NCBI GenBank assembly: GCA_027486755.1
Contig: JAIXOM010000015.1
Span: 1-57,441 of the forward strand
Source: Comamonadaceae bacterium
GTDB taxonomy: Bacteria > Pseudomonadota > Gammaproteobacteria > Burkholderiales > Burkholderiaceae_C
Length of the DNA stretch: 57,441 bases
Direction: 5' to 3'
How positions within the stretch are numbered: the first letter of the stretch is position 1; every line of letters begins with the position of its first letter. The notes under the pieces are model-generated. The model was given only the letters and a program-made list of their open reading frames with translations. It was not told the DNA's origin and did not search any database. Of the stretch, positions 8,498 to 16,650 are shown piece after piece. The translations under genes were made by a program, and so were the position numbers.

Positions 8498-8512
8498 GCA
8501 AAGTCCGTGCCA
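8498..8512 (-). promoter_or_regulatory. Sigma-54 (RpoN) promoter for the flhA operon
   Basis: On the minus strand TGGCACGGACTTTGC matches the RpoN consensus TGGCAC-N5-TTGC perfectly, with the required GG-N10-GC spacing between the -24 and -12 elements. The start of transcription would be near 8487, about 65 bases before flhA. An enhancer-binding activator of the FleQ/FlbD type would be needed; none is encoded in the window. The rest of the divergent spacer 8423-8639 holds a small GCCCG/CGGGC hairpin at 8599-8612 but no second promoter I can defend for fliK. Confidence 0.85.
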
Positions 8513-8639
8513 TGAAAAATTGACAGTGCGGCCGTGCCCCCGGGGTCTGCAGGAACCGGCAAGTCCTGTCCGGTCATGCTTTTTGCTACATCGCTGGGGC
8601 CCGCCTTCGGGCTGCCTCTTTATTCAGCCAAAGCCACCC

Positions 8640-10214
8640 ATGGACGCTTCACTGATTTCTTCTGTTTCCCCCGCCTCCGTCAACCTGACCGCGGAGGCCA
8701 GCCCCGGCGCTGCGCAGCCGTCCATGCGGGGGGCCGATTTCGCCAACTTGCTGGGGCACCTGATGGACCCGGGTGCCCGGCAAGATCTTGCCGCCGCCGG
8801 GCTGCAGGCCCTGCCCATCAGCTCCCAGATCGAAGTCATCACCGTGGCCGAGCCCTTGCCTGACGCCGCCAGTCTGGCGGCCTTTGCGCGCGGCCAGGGC
8901 CTGGATGAAACCACAGTACGAGCCTTGTTTGGCGCTGCGCCGGGCATGGTGTCGGCGGATGCGGCCGGCGCTGCCGCCTTGAGCGACAAGGGCGCAGACG
9001 CCGGCACCCTGATCAGTGCCGCGCTGGCTCTGGGCGGCTTGCGTCCCCTGGTGGTCCAGCCCCTGGAGCAGGCCGCCGCCATGATGGGCGAGGGCTCTGC
9101 CGCGCCCTCCGCTGAAGAGGTGGCTTTGCAGCAATCTCTGGTCCTGGCCACCGGCGCCCTTGTTCCCAGCTTGATGGGGCGGGGGCAGTTCGCCAAGGCG
9201 CCGACCGATACCGGCAAAGCGGCCCTGTCGGTCAGCGCCACCCTGCCAGGCGCTGCGGCCCAGGCCGCGGGCATCTCCGCCATCGTACAAAGTGGCCAGG
9301 TCAGCCAGTTGAGCTGGCAGGTGCAGTCGGTGGGAGCACCCCAGGCTGCGCTGGCGGTGCATGAATTAGGGGCCCAGGCAGCCGTCGCCGCCAGCCCCCT
9401 GTCTGAGGTGCAGCCTGAGGGCATGCCTGAAGTCTTGCGCCTGCGCCTGGCGCCCAGTGAGTTCATTACCCAGCGCCTGGCTGCCATGGCCGGCACCGGC
9501 GAGCAGGCCACCTGGGGCTCGGTGGCCGGCCAGTCGGTCGCCGCCGTCGGGCTGCTGCGCTTGGATGTGCGGGGCCTGGGCCTGGTCGCTCCGTCCGGTC
9601 CGTCCGGTCCCTCGGCTGCGCCGGCCGCCGATGCGGCAAACGCCTTGGACGCCCAGGCGCTTGAGCAGCCGGACGCCGCCGGCACGCAGGTGCACCATGA
9701 GGCCGGCCGTACGCAGAATTTGGCGCCGAGCGCCAGCGCCGCCGCCCCCTGGACCAGCACCGCCGCCCAGCGGGCTGAACAATATGAGCAACTGGCCCAG
9801 CGCATGGGTGAGGCACTGGGTCAGCGCCTGCAAAGCCAGCTCGAGCGCGGCGAGTGGAAAGTTCAGATGCGCTTGGATCCGGCCCACCTCGGGCGCATCG
9901 ATCTGGACCTGGATATGAGCGCCGGTGGCCTGGATGCAGTGTTTCGCAGTGACAATCAGCTCACACGCGATTTGATCTCCCAGGGTCTGTCCCGACTGCG
10001 TGAGAGTCTGTCACAGTCAGGCACGGCAGTTGCTAACGTCTGGGTACAAGGGGATTCCAACCGCCAATCTGGCGGAAATCCGACACCTGGGCGTACGCCG
10101 GATCAAAGAGATGAGACGGCAAACGGTCGCGATGCAGGCTCAGAGGAGCAGTTGGCGGCGCAGGCGGTCGCAAGACCGCGCCGAGGTACGAGTGCCTGGG
10201 ATATGCTGGCCTGA
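8640..10214 (+). CDS. fliK: Flagellar hook-length control protein FliK
   Basis: FliK is the exported molecular ruler that measures the hook and switches export from hook to filament proteins. The chosen start gives 524 residues. The first 360 are variable and rich in Ala, Gly, Ser and Gln, as usual for FliK. The conserved C-terminal hook-length domain is about residues 375-465: WKVQMRLDPAHLGRIDLDLD, DNQLTRDLISQGLSRLRESL and AVANVWVQG. The frame is open far upstream across the divergent promoter region. ATG 8640 (MDASLISSV) is chosen as the first Met after the flhA promoter. It has no good ribosome-binding site, so the start is uncertain. The gene heads the fliK-to-flhB series. Confidence 0.9.
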   Translation: MDASLISSVSPASVNLTAEASPGAAQPSMRGADFANLLGHLMDPGARQDLAAAGLQALPISSQIEVITVAEPLPDAASLAAFARGQGLDETTVRALFGAAPGMVSADAAGAAALSDKGADAGTLISAALALGGLRPLVVQPLEQAAAMMGEGSAAPSAEEVALQQSLVLATGALVPSLMGRGQFAKAPTDTGKAALSVSATLPGAAAQAAGISAIVQSGQVSQLSWQVQSVGAPQAALAVHELGAQAAVAASPLSEVQPEGMPEVLRLRLAPSEFITQRLAAMAGTGEQATWGSVAGQSVAAVGLLRLDVRGLGLVAPSGPSGPSAAPAADAANALDAQALEQPDAAGTQVHHEAGRTQNLAPSASAAAPWTSTAAQRAEQYEQLAQRMGEALGQRLQSQLERGEWKVQMRLDPAHLGRIDLDLDMSAGGLDAVFRSDNQLTRDLISQGLSRLRESLSQSGTAVANVWVQGDSNRQSGGNPTPGRTPDQRDETANGRDAGSEEQLAAQAVARPRRGTSAWDMLA

Positions 10215-10257
10215 TAGAGGCTGGCACATCGCACGGGAGACACCTGAGAGGTAAGTC

Positions 10258-10869
10258 ATGGCAGAAGCAGCAGCAGTTGTCGAAGAAGGTGCGGAGCAAA
10301 AGCCCAAGTCCAAGCTGATTCCCATCATCCTGGGAGCGGTCGGCTTGATCGTGCTTGTGGCCGGCACGATGATGGCCACCTTGTACTTCACCGGCTTTTT
10401 CAAGCCCAAGCCGCCGACCCTGACCGCCCAGGAGCGCATCGCGCTGGGCCTCGACCCTGAGGTTGACGTCGCTGGCAAGGGCGGTAAGGACGGTAAGGAC
10501 GGCAAGGATGGCAAGCCTGAAAAGCTGAAAAAATCGCCCCAGGCCGAGCGCTTTGACTTCAACTACTTCAAGATGGAAAACGAGTTCCTGGTCAATGTGA
10601 CCGGGTCCAAGAGGGTGATGTCCATCCAGGTTGCGGTCATGACCCGCTACGACCAAAAGGTCATCGACAACCTGAAAAAACACGAGTTCGCCCTGCGTTC
10701 GGTGATGATGGACGTCATGCGTCAGTCGCAGGACGCCGACATCAACAAGCCGGAGTTTCGGGTCGACCTGGCCAAGAAGCTGCGCGACGCCATGAACGCG
10801 CTGCTGGAAAAGTACGAGGAATTTGGCGGCGTTGAAGACGTCTTCTTCACCTCCTTCATCGTGCAGTAA
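10258..10869 (+). CDS. fliL: Flagellar basal body-associated protein FliL
   Basis: FliL is a single-span inner-membrane protein that rings the stator and supports torque and stability. It has 203 residues. A cytoplasmic N-terminus is followed by a membrane helix (LIPIILGAVGLIVLVAGTMM, about residues 19-38). The periplasmic domain then contains EFLVNVTGSKRVMSIQVAV and the C-terminal GGVEDVFFTSFIVQ, both typical of the family. An odd stretch between helix and domain repeats GKD triplets (GKGGKDGKDGKDGKPEK, about residues 76-92), a flexible charged, collagen-like spacer. GAGAGGTAAG lies just before the ATG. It sits 43 bases after fliK. Confidence 0.95.
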   Translation: MAEAAAVVEEGAEQKPKSKLIPIILGAVGLIVLVAGTMMATLYFTGFFKPKPPTLTAQERIALGLDPEVDVAGKGGKDGKDGKDGKPEKLKKSPQAERFDFNYFKMENEFLVNVTGSKRVMSIQVAVMTRYDQKVIDNLKKHEFALRSVMMDVMRQSQDADINKPEFRVDLAKKLRDAMNALLEKYEEFGGVEDVFFTSFIVQ

Positions 10870-10904
10870 GCGCGTTACCCCTGGCTGCAACGAGACCTCA
10901 CACC

Positions 10905-11894
10905 ATGACCGATCAACTGTTGTCCGCGGAGGAGCTCTCGGCACTGGCCGAGGGCATCAACGACGGCAGCATCCCCGTCGATACCGGCTACAACACCGCC
11001 ATGCGGGTGCGCAAGCACGACCTGGCCAGCGAGGATTCGAGCCTGGGCGTCAATGTGGCGTCCATCGACATGATCAACGAGCGCTTTGTGCGCACCTTCC
11101 GCCTGGGCCTGCTCGAAATGTTGCGCTCGAGCCCGCGCGTCTCCCCCAACCGGGTGCAGATTTCGCGCTTTGGCGATTACCTCAAGGGCTTGCGGGCCCC
11201 GCTGTCGGTCAATATGGTCCGGATGAACCCGCTGCGCGGCTACTCCATCGTGGCCATCGATCCGGTGGTGGTGTTCAGCTCGCTCGACAGTTTTTTCGGC
11301 GGTTTCGGCCGGGGCGTGGCGCAGCTGCCGCCCACCCGCCTGTTCACCCCCACTGAGACCCGGATCATCAACATGATCCTCGAAGTGTTCTTCCGTTCGC
11401 TCAAGGACGCCTGGTCGCCCATCATGGACATTGATCAAGAGGTGGTGAGCTCCGAGATCAACCCGCAATTCGCGCAGATCGCCGACGAGAACGATCTGGT
11501 GATCCTCTCGCGCTTTGAGGTCGAGGCCGGCCCCACCACCCAGGGCTTTATCGACCTGGTCTACCCCTATGCCTCGCTCAAGCCGGTGCGTGACCTGCTG
11601 CGCAGCCGGGTGCAGACCGGCGACGGCAACGAGGAATCGGACAACCAGTGGCGCACCGACCTGGGCGTGGCGGTCGACAGCGCGTCGGTCGAGATGCGCG
11701 TCATGCTGGGCGACATCCCGACCAGCCTGGGTGCCATCGAGTCCATGCAGCCCGGCGATGTTCTCTTTTTCAAAAAACCCGATCTGGCCCGTCTGCTGAT
11801 CAACGAAGTGCCTGCCTTCGATGTCGAAGTGGGCAATCTGGGCAGCCAGACGGCGGTGCAGATTCAGCGCAGTGTCATTCCTGGCATGCAATAA
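10905..11894 (+). CDS. fliM: Flagellar motor switch protein FliM
   Basis: FliM is the C-ring protein that receives CheY-P and changes rotor direction. The length of 329 residues is typical. The N-terminal CheY-binding segment is LLSAEELSALAEGI. The middle CheC-like domain carries the GGFG motif (FFGGFGRG) that contacts FliG. The C-terminal SpoA domain ends with FDVEVGNLGSQTAVQIQRSV, which pairs with FliN. It lies 35 bases after fliL and 18 before fliN, in the canonical order. Confidence 0.97.
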   Translation: MTDQLLSAEELSALAEGINDGSIPVDTGYNTAMRVRKHDLASEDSSLGVNVASIDMINERFVRTFRLGLLEMLRSSPRVSPNRVQISRFGDYLKGLRAPLSVNMVRMNPLRGYSIVAIDPVVVFSSLDSFFGGFGRGVAQLPPTRLFTPTETRIINMILEVFFRSLKDAWSPIMDIDQEVVSSEINPQFAQIADENDLVILSRFEVEAGPTTQGFIDLVYPYASLKPVRDLLRSRVQTGDGNEESDNQWRTDLGVAVDSASVEMRVMLGDIPTSLGAIESMQPGDVLFFKKPDLARLLINEVPAFDVEVGNLGSQTAVQIQRSVIPGMQ

Positions 11895-11912
11895 ACCTCA
11901 GGACCCGCGAGC

Positions 11913-12206
11913 ATGAGCGACAACCCAAACAACACCGGCGCCGACAACCAGATCAATCCCGACGTCCTGCAAAACATTCAGGTCACCCTGTCTGTGGAAG
12001 TGGGGCGCGCCATGATCAAGATCCGCGACCTGATGCGCCTGACGCAGGGCAGCGTGGTCGAGCTCGACCACATTGCCGGCGAGCCGCTGGACCTGCTGGT
12101 CAACAAGACCGTGGTGGCCCAAGGCGAGGTGGTGCTGGTCAATGACCGCTACGGCATCCGCCTGACGCGCGTGGTGCCCGCCTCCGAGCGCATGAAAAAC
12201 CTCTGA
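11913..12206 (+). CDS. fliN: Flagellar motor switch protein FliN
   Basis: FliN forms the base of the C-ring and docks the export ATPase complex through FliH. It is a short 97-residue form: a disordered Asn-rich N-terminus of about 25 residues followed by one SpoA domain (VTLSVEVGRAMIKIRDLM, GSVVELDHIAGEPLDLLVN, EVVLVNDRYGIRLTRVV). This is the normal size for the minimal FliN of proteobacteria. Confidence 0.97.
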   Translation: MSDNPNNTGADNQINPDVLQNIQVTLSVEVGRAMIKIRDLMRLTQGSVVELDHIAGEPLDLLVNKTVVAQGEVVLVNDRYGIRLTRVVPASERMKNL

Positions 12207-12225
12207 TCGCCACCGGCCCAGCCCC

Positions 12226-12612
12226 ATGGACACCTTGCGCATCATCGGCAGCCTCATCTTGGTCTTCGGACTGATGGGGGCTTTGCTTTGGGGCCTCAAA
12301 CGCATGCAGACCCAGATGGGCCAAAGCCTGCCTGGCCGGCGCTTGCAGATCGTTGAAAGTGTGGGCGTGGGCCCGCGTCAAAAGATCGCCCTGGTGCGGG
12401 TCGATGGCCATGAGGTGCTGGTGGGCCTGTCGCCCGGCCAGATGACTGCTTTGGGCCAATGGCCTGTGGCGGGCGCTGCTGCCGGCGCTGCCAGCGCTAA
12501 AGCGGCCGTTGACGCCGCTGGCGATCCTCAGAAGCAGAGCGCTGCCGGAGATCTGAGCTATCCGATGACCGCCCGGGCCCTGCTCGACAGGGAGTCGCGC
12601 AGTGACTCCTAA
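12226..12612 (+). CDS. fliO: Flagellar export protein FliO
   Basis: FliO is a small bitopic membrane protein that scaffolds assembly of the FliP-FliQ-FliR export core. It has 128 residues, with one N-terminal membrane helix (IIGSLILVFGLMGALLWGL, residues 4-22). A small cytoplasmic domain follows with the family pattern RRLQIVESVGVGPRQKIALV and VGLSPGQMTALG. The start is 20 bases after fliN. The 3' end overlaps the GTG start of fliP by 11 bases. Sequence conservation is low in this family, so the call rests on length, topology, motif and position. Confidence 0.92.
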   Translation: MDTLRIIGSLILVFGLMGALLWGLKRMQTQMGQSLPGRRLQIVESVGVGPRQKIALVRVDGHEVLVGLSPGQMTALGQWPVAGAAAGAASAKAAVDAAGDPQKQSAAGDLSYPMTARALLDRESRSDS

Positions 12613-13360
12613 ATCCTTGGGGCGTTGGCTCGCCCTCTCCGTGCTGGTTCTGGTGGTGCTGGCCATGCCTGAGCAGTCTTGGGCGCAGGGCCTGCCCATG
12701 GTGACGACCACCCAGGGGCCGCGCGGCACCCAGTACAGCATCACGCTGCAGCTGCTGGCCTTGATGACCACGCTGACGCTGCTGCCTTCGCTGCTGCTGA
12801 TGATGACCTCCTTTGTGCGCATCATCATCGTGATGTCGCTGCTGCGCCAGGCCTTGGGCACCGGCCAGACGCCGCCCAATATTGTGCTGGTCGGTCTGTC
12901 GCTGTTTCTGTCGCTGTTCATCATGCAGCCTGTGCTCAGCGATGTTTATCAGAACGCGGTGGTCCCCTTCATGAACAACGGCATGAGTGCCGAGCGGGCC
13001 ATGGCTGCGGCCGAGGGGCCGATTCGCGAATTCATGCTCAAGCAGACCCGCCAGGACGACATCGCCCTGTTCATGCAAATCGCGCGCAAGGGCGAGCCGC
13101 TCGATGCGGCCTCCGTGCCCTTTAGCACCTTGGTGCCCGCTTTCATCACCTCCGAGCTCAAGAGCGCCTTCACCATCGGCTTTCTGATCTACATCCCCTT
13201 CGTGGTGATTGATCTGATCGTCGCCAGCGTGCTGATGTCCATGGGCATGATGATGCTCTCGCCCATGATGATCTCCATGCCCTTCAAGCTCATGCTGTTT
13301 GTGTTGGTCGATGGTTGGGGGCTGATCATGGGCTCGCTGGCTTCGAGCTTCACCCTCTGA
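12602..13360 (+). CDS. fliP: Flagellar export core protein FliP
   Basis: FliP is the pentameric core of the flagellar type III export gate in the inner membrane. It has 252 residues. A cleavable signal peptide is visible (LALSVLVLVVLAMPEQSWAQ), as known for FliP. The conserved stretches MTSFVRIIIVMSLLRQALG, TPPNIVLVGLSLFLSLFIM and SELKSAFTIGFLIYIPFVVI are intact. The start is GTG at 12602 with GGAG seven bases upstream, inside the end of fliO, suggesting coupled translation. Confidence 0.97.
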   Translation: MTPKSLGRWLALSVLVLVVLAMPEQSWAQGLPMVTTTQGPRGTQYSITLQLLALMTTLTLLPSLLLMMTSFVRIIIVMSLLRQALGTGQTPPNIVLVGLSLFLSLFIMQPVLSDVYQNAVVPFMNNGMSAERAMAAAEGPIREFMLKQTRQDDIALFMQIARKGEPLDAASVPFSTLVPAFITSELKSAFTIGFLIYIPFVVIDLIVASVLMSMGMMMLSPMMISMPFKLMLFVLVDGWGLIMGSLASSFTL

Positions 13361-13376
13361 AACCTGGAACGCCCCT

Positions 13377-13646
13377 ATGGATACCTCGACCGTTGTAGAA
13401 CTGGGCTCCCAAGCCCTCTGGATGACCATGCTGGTGTCGGCCCCGCTGCTGTTGGTGGCCCTGGGTGTGGGTCTGGTGGTGGGTATCGTGCAGGCCGCCA
13501 CCTCGATCAACGAAGCCACCTTGAGCTTCATCCCCAAGCTGGTGGCGATTTCCCTGACGATGGTGCTGGTGGGCGGCTGGCAGATCGCCACCCTGGTCGA
13601 TTACATGCGCGGTCTGTTCCTGCGCATACCGACCCTGTTTACCTGA
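13377..13646 (+). CDS. fliQ: Flagellar export core protein FliQ
   Basis: FliQ is a two-helix hairpin subunit of the export gate. It has 89 residues, exactly family length. Two hydrophobic helices flank the conserved NEATLSFIPKLVAI loop, and the first contains VGLVVGIVQAATSI. It lies 16 bases after fliP and 7 before fliR. Confidence 0.97.
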   Translation: MDTSTVVELGSQALWMTMLVSAPLLLVALGVGLVVGIVQAATSINEATLSFIPKLVAISLTMVLVGGWQIATLVDYMRGLFLRIPTLFT

Positions 13647-13653
13647 GCCTATC

Positions 13654-14427
13654 GTGATCTCGGTTGCCGCCATCGACATCGTGGAGCGCTTTTATGCGCT
13701 GCTTTGGCCCATGCTACGGATGTCGGCCCTGATGCTGTTTGCGCCCGTGTTTTCGCTGCCGGCCATGACCACCCGCATTCGCATTCTGCTGGCCTTGGCG
13801 CTGGCGGTGATGGTCTACCCGATGTTCGACTGGCCCCGCATCGACCCGCTGTCGGCCGCTGGTTTGCTGGAGATTGTCAACCAGATCACCATAGGTCTGA
13901 TGATGGGCCTGATCCTGCAGGTGGCCATCGCCGCGGTGGTGGTGGCCGGTCAGGCGATTTCCAATTCCATGGGCCTGTCCATGGCCATGATGATCGACCC
14001 CAACCTGGGCAATGTGCCCACCATCGCCCAGTTTCTGATTGTGGTGGCGACCCTGGTTTTTGTGGGTCTGGGCGGTCACGGTCTGCTGCTGGCCTTGCTG
14101 GTCGAGAGTTTTTCCAGCCTGCCAGTGGGTCAGGTGATCTTGGTCGATCAGAGCTGGCGCCAGATGCTGGCTTGGAGCTCGATGATCTTTATGGGTGCGG
14201 TGCTGATCGCGCTGCCGGTCATGGTGACCCTGCTGTTCATCAACATCGGCATCGGCGTGATCACCCGCGCCGCCCCCAGTCTCAACATCTTTGCCGTCGG
14301 CCTGCCGGCCACGATCATCATCGGTTTTCTGGTGCTGGTCATGTCCATGGCCAACATCGGCGCCCGTCTGCAGTGGCTGTGGACCCAAGGCCTGACCCAG
14401 ACCCGGGTTCTGGTCGGCCTGTCCTGA
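13654..14427 (+). CDS. fliR: Flagellar export core protein FliR
   Basis: FliR is a single-copy subunit closing the FliP5-FliQ4-FliR1 export core. It has 257 residues, with about six hydrophobic helices. It includes the family signature GLMMGLILQVAIAAVVVAGQ, and also GLSMAMMIDPNLGNVPTIAQ and VGLPATIIIGFLVLVMSM. The start is GTG at 13654, seven bases after the fliQ stop. It is followed by flhB after 10 bases with GAGGAG between them. Confidence 0.96.
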   Translation: MISVAAIDIVERFYALLWPMLRMSALMLFAPVFSLPAMTTRIRILLALALAVMVYPMFDWPRIDPLSAAGLLEIVNQITIGLMMGLILQVAIAAVVVAGQAISNSMGLSMAMMIDPNLGNVPTIAQFLIVVATLVFVGLGGHGLLLALLVESFSSLPVGQVILVDQSWRQMLAWSSMIFMGAVLIALPVMVTLLFINIGIGVITRAAPSLNIFAVGLPATIIIGFLVLVMSMANIGARLQWLWTQGLTQTRVLVGLS

Positions 14428-14437
14428 GGAGGCGCCC

Positions 14438-15583
14438 ATGAGTGACGATAGCGCCGAAAGAACAGAAGAGGCCACAGGCCGAAGGCTGAGCAAGGCCATC
14501 GAAGAAGGCGATGTGGCGCGCAGCATCGAGCTGCCCGCCGCCGCCGTCATGATTGCTGCGGCGGTGACCATCCTCATGATGGGCAGCTGGTGGGTCAGCC
14601 GTTTTGCGGCGCAGATGCAGGCCGGCTTCACCTTTGACCGCAAGACGCTGGACACGCCCACCCTGCTGCCCACAACGTTTCTCTATGCGGTGGGTGAGGG
14701 CCTTTTGGTGGTGCTGCCGCTGATGGTGGTCACTGCGGTGGTGGCCATCGCCGCCTCCGGCGTGACCGGTGGCTTTCATTTTTCGGCCAAGGCTTTTTCG
14801 CCCAAGTTCAACAAGCTCAGCCCGATCGCGGGTCTCAAGCGCATGTTTGGCACCAACGCCCTGGTCGAGCTGATCAAGGCCATCAGCAAGTTCGCGGTGG
14901 TCTCGCTGGTGCTGTGGTGGCTGGTCAACCGCCATCTGGTGGAGCTGATGATGCTGGCCAATATGGGGCTGGAGCCCGCGCTGGGCGAGACCGGCCGCAT
15001 GATCAGCCAATCGCTGGTCTGGCTCACGCTCAGCCTGGTGCTCATTGCCGCCGCTGACGCGCCGTATCAGCGCTGGAGATACTTCAAGAAGCTGCGCATG
15101 ACCAAGCAAGAGGTCAAGGACGAGATGAAGGATTCCGAAGGCCGGCCCGAGGTCAAGCAGCAAATCCGCCGGCGTCAGCGCGAGATGTCCAATGCACGCA
15201 TGATGGCCAAGGTCAAGGACGCCGATGTGGTCATCACCAACCCGGAGCACTTTGCGATCGCTCTGTCTTACGACCCCACCTCCGACGGCGCGCCGATTCT
15301 GCTGGCCAAGGGCGCTGATCATATTGCTGCACGCATCCGCGAGGAGGCCCGCCAGCACGGGGTGGAAATGTTCGCATCGCCACAACTGGCCCGTGCCTTG
15401 TACTTCACCACCGAGGTGGATCAGCCGATCCCCGAGGCGCTCTACCATGCGGTGGCCCCGGTGATTGCCTATGTGTTCAGCCTCGCGCAGGTCAAGCCTG
15501 GCGTCGAGCCCATGGCCAAACCCGCACCCAAGGTGCCGCCGTCGATGTGTTTTGATGCCGACGGCAAATTGGAGACCGCATGA
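14438..15583 (+). CDS. flhB: Flagellar export switch protein FlhB, NPEH variant
   Basis: FlhB wraps the export core and switches substrate specificity after self-cleavage. It has 381 residues. The N-terminus DDSAERTEEATGRRLSKA is typical, four membrane helices span about residues 30-215, and the linker DEMKDSEGRPEVKQQIRRRQ is conserved. The autocleavage motif, almost always NPTH, reads NPEH here (Asn268-Pro269-Glu270-His271, in VVITNPEHFAIAL). Asn and Pro, between which the chain is cut, are kept, so cleavage may still occur, possibly at another rate. The last four bases overlap the next gene (ATGA). Confidence 0.97.
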   Translation: MSDDSAERTEEATGRRLSKAIEEGDVARSIELPAAAVMIAAAVTILMMGSWWVSRFAAQMQAGFTFDRKTLDTPTLLPTTFLYAVGEGLLVVLPLMVVTAVVAIAASGVTGGFHFSAKAFSPKFNKLSPIAGLKRMFGTNALVELIKAISKFAVVSLVLWWLVNRHLVELMMLANMGLEPALGETGRMISQSLVWLTLSLVLIAAADAPYQRWRYFKKLRMTKQEVKDEMKDSEGRPEVKQQIRRRQREMSNARMMAKVKDADVVITNPEHFAIALSYDPTSDGAPILLAKGADHIAARIREEARQHGVEMFASPQLARALYFTTEVDQPIPEALYHAVAPVIAYVFSLAQVKPGVEPMAKPAPKVPPSMCFDADGKLETA

Positions 15584-16650
15584 ACACCCATGTCGACCTG
15601 ACCCTGAGCCTGGCGGCCGATGGTTCGGCCCTGCCTTCGCTGTTTTTCCGACCTGCCGACCGCCTGCGCCTGGAAGGCTGCGTGGCCGCACTGACGCAGG
15701 AAGGCCGCAGCCTGGCCCTGTCCAGCGAGCACGAGGCCGCGCTCGACCACTATGCCAAGTTGCTCACCGAGCGGCTGCGTCGGGCAGCACCGCGAAGCCA
15801 GGTCGAGACCTATTTCCCCGCCAGCACCGACGCACTGGTGGCCCGCTTCAATGAAGTGCTGGCCGGCCAGACCATGAAGGAGGCGATGACCGAAGGCATG
15901 GGTCAGGCGCCCGAGCGCATCTGGGTGGTGCACGACGCCGGCGCGCTGGCCGAGCACGAGCTGCAGTTGCTGGCTCGCCTGGTCAGCAATTTTCCAGGCG
16001 CCAATATCCGTACCGTCCTCTTGCTCGGCCCCGCGCTGCGCAGCCGCAAGGCTTTTGAATCACTGGGTCGGCGCTTTGTGCGTTGGGACATCGAGGCGCC
16101 CACGCCCGAGCAGGCCCAGACCATGCTCAGTCAGGCCCGCATCGAAGGCTGCGAGAGCCTGGTTACGGGCTTGCTGCGCCATCTGCAGCCGGTGGTGCTC
16201 AAGGCCGCTCCGGCGCTCGAACCCTTTAGTTTCAGCCCTGCCCAGGATGAAGGCAGGCCGCAGGTCGGCGGCGCTGCGCGCCAGCCGGCGCGCGCTGCCC
16301 TGGCCGCGCTGACCGGGCGCGTCCGGCAGCTTGTGGCGGTACTCGGTCAGCGACTGCAAGGCCTGCGCAAGGTGGGGGGCGGCGTTGCTGCCAAAGTCGT
16401 CGTCCGCGCCCGCCCGCCGGGTCGCAAAGGCATGCGCTTGCCCAAGGCGCGTTGGATCATGGCCGTCGCCGGCCTGGCTGCCTTGTCGGTGGCCGTCTCG
16501 GCCTGGTTGAACGGCGGGCGCTTTGGCGTGAGCAAGCCCACCGGCGCGCAGCCGGTCAAGGACGTGCGCAGTGGCGCCGTGCCCAACAGCCCGATCAAGG
16601 CGGTCGATCTGCTGCGAAGTGCAGCACCTGCGAGGGAGTCCAAAACATGA
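15580..16650 (+). CDS. Unrecognised protein coupled to flhB, one C-terminal membrane helix
   Basis: This 356-residue product is not one I can assign. It starts in an ATGA overlap with flhB and ends in another with the next gene, so it belongs to the flagellar operon. Residues 1-215 look globular and cytoplasmic. The stretch RIWVVHDAGALAEHELQLLA followed by RLVSNFPGANIRTVLLLGP resembles the Walker B/sensor region of ExeA/DamX-type AAA proteins. The Walker A motif and the acidic pair are missing, so any such relation would be to a dead ATPase. A basic, Arg- and Gly-rich segment precedes a membrane helix at about residues 292-310, with a short tail after it. A flagellar accessory or cell-envelope tether role is possible; this is inference from position only. 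Confidence 0.85.
   Translation: MNTHVDLTLSLAADGSALPSLFFRPADRLRLEGCVAALTQEGRSLALSSEHEAALDHYAKLLTERLRRAAPRSQVETYFPASTDALVARFNEVLAGQTMKEAMTEGMGQAPERIWVVHDAGALAEHELQLLARLVSNFPGANIRTVLLLGPALRSRKAFESLGRRFVRWDIEAPTPEQAQTMLSQARIEGCESLVTGLLRHLQPVVLKAAPALEPFSFSPAQDEGRPQVGGAARQPARAALAALTGRVRQLVAVLGQRLQGLRKVGGGVAAKVVVRARPPGRKGMRLPKARWIMAVAGLAALSVAVSAWLNGGRFGVSKPTGAQPVKDVRSGAVPNSPIKAVDLLRSAAPARESKT

Noticed and set aside
8571..8593. GGTCATGCTTTTTGC upstream of fliK as a sigma-54 promoter
   Set aside because: Spacing is GG-N11-GC and the -24 element is poor.
8178..8639. Upstream extension of the fliK frame
   Set aside because: It runs across the flhA promoter and into flhA itself, and the residues do not resemble FliK.
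10222..10236. TGGCAC upstream of fliL as a sigma-54 promoter
   Set aside because: The -24 element is perfect but GG, not GC, stands at the -12 position.
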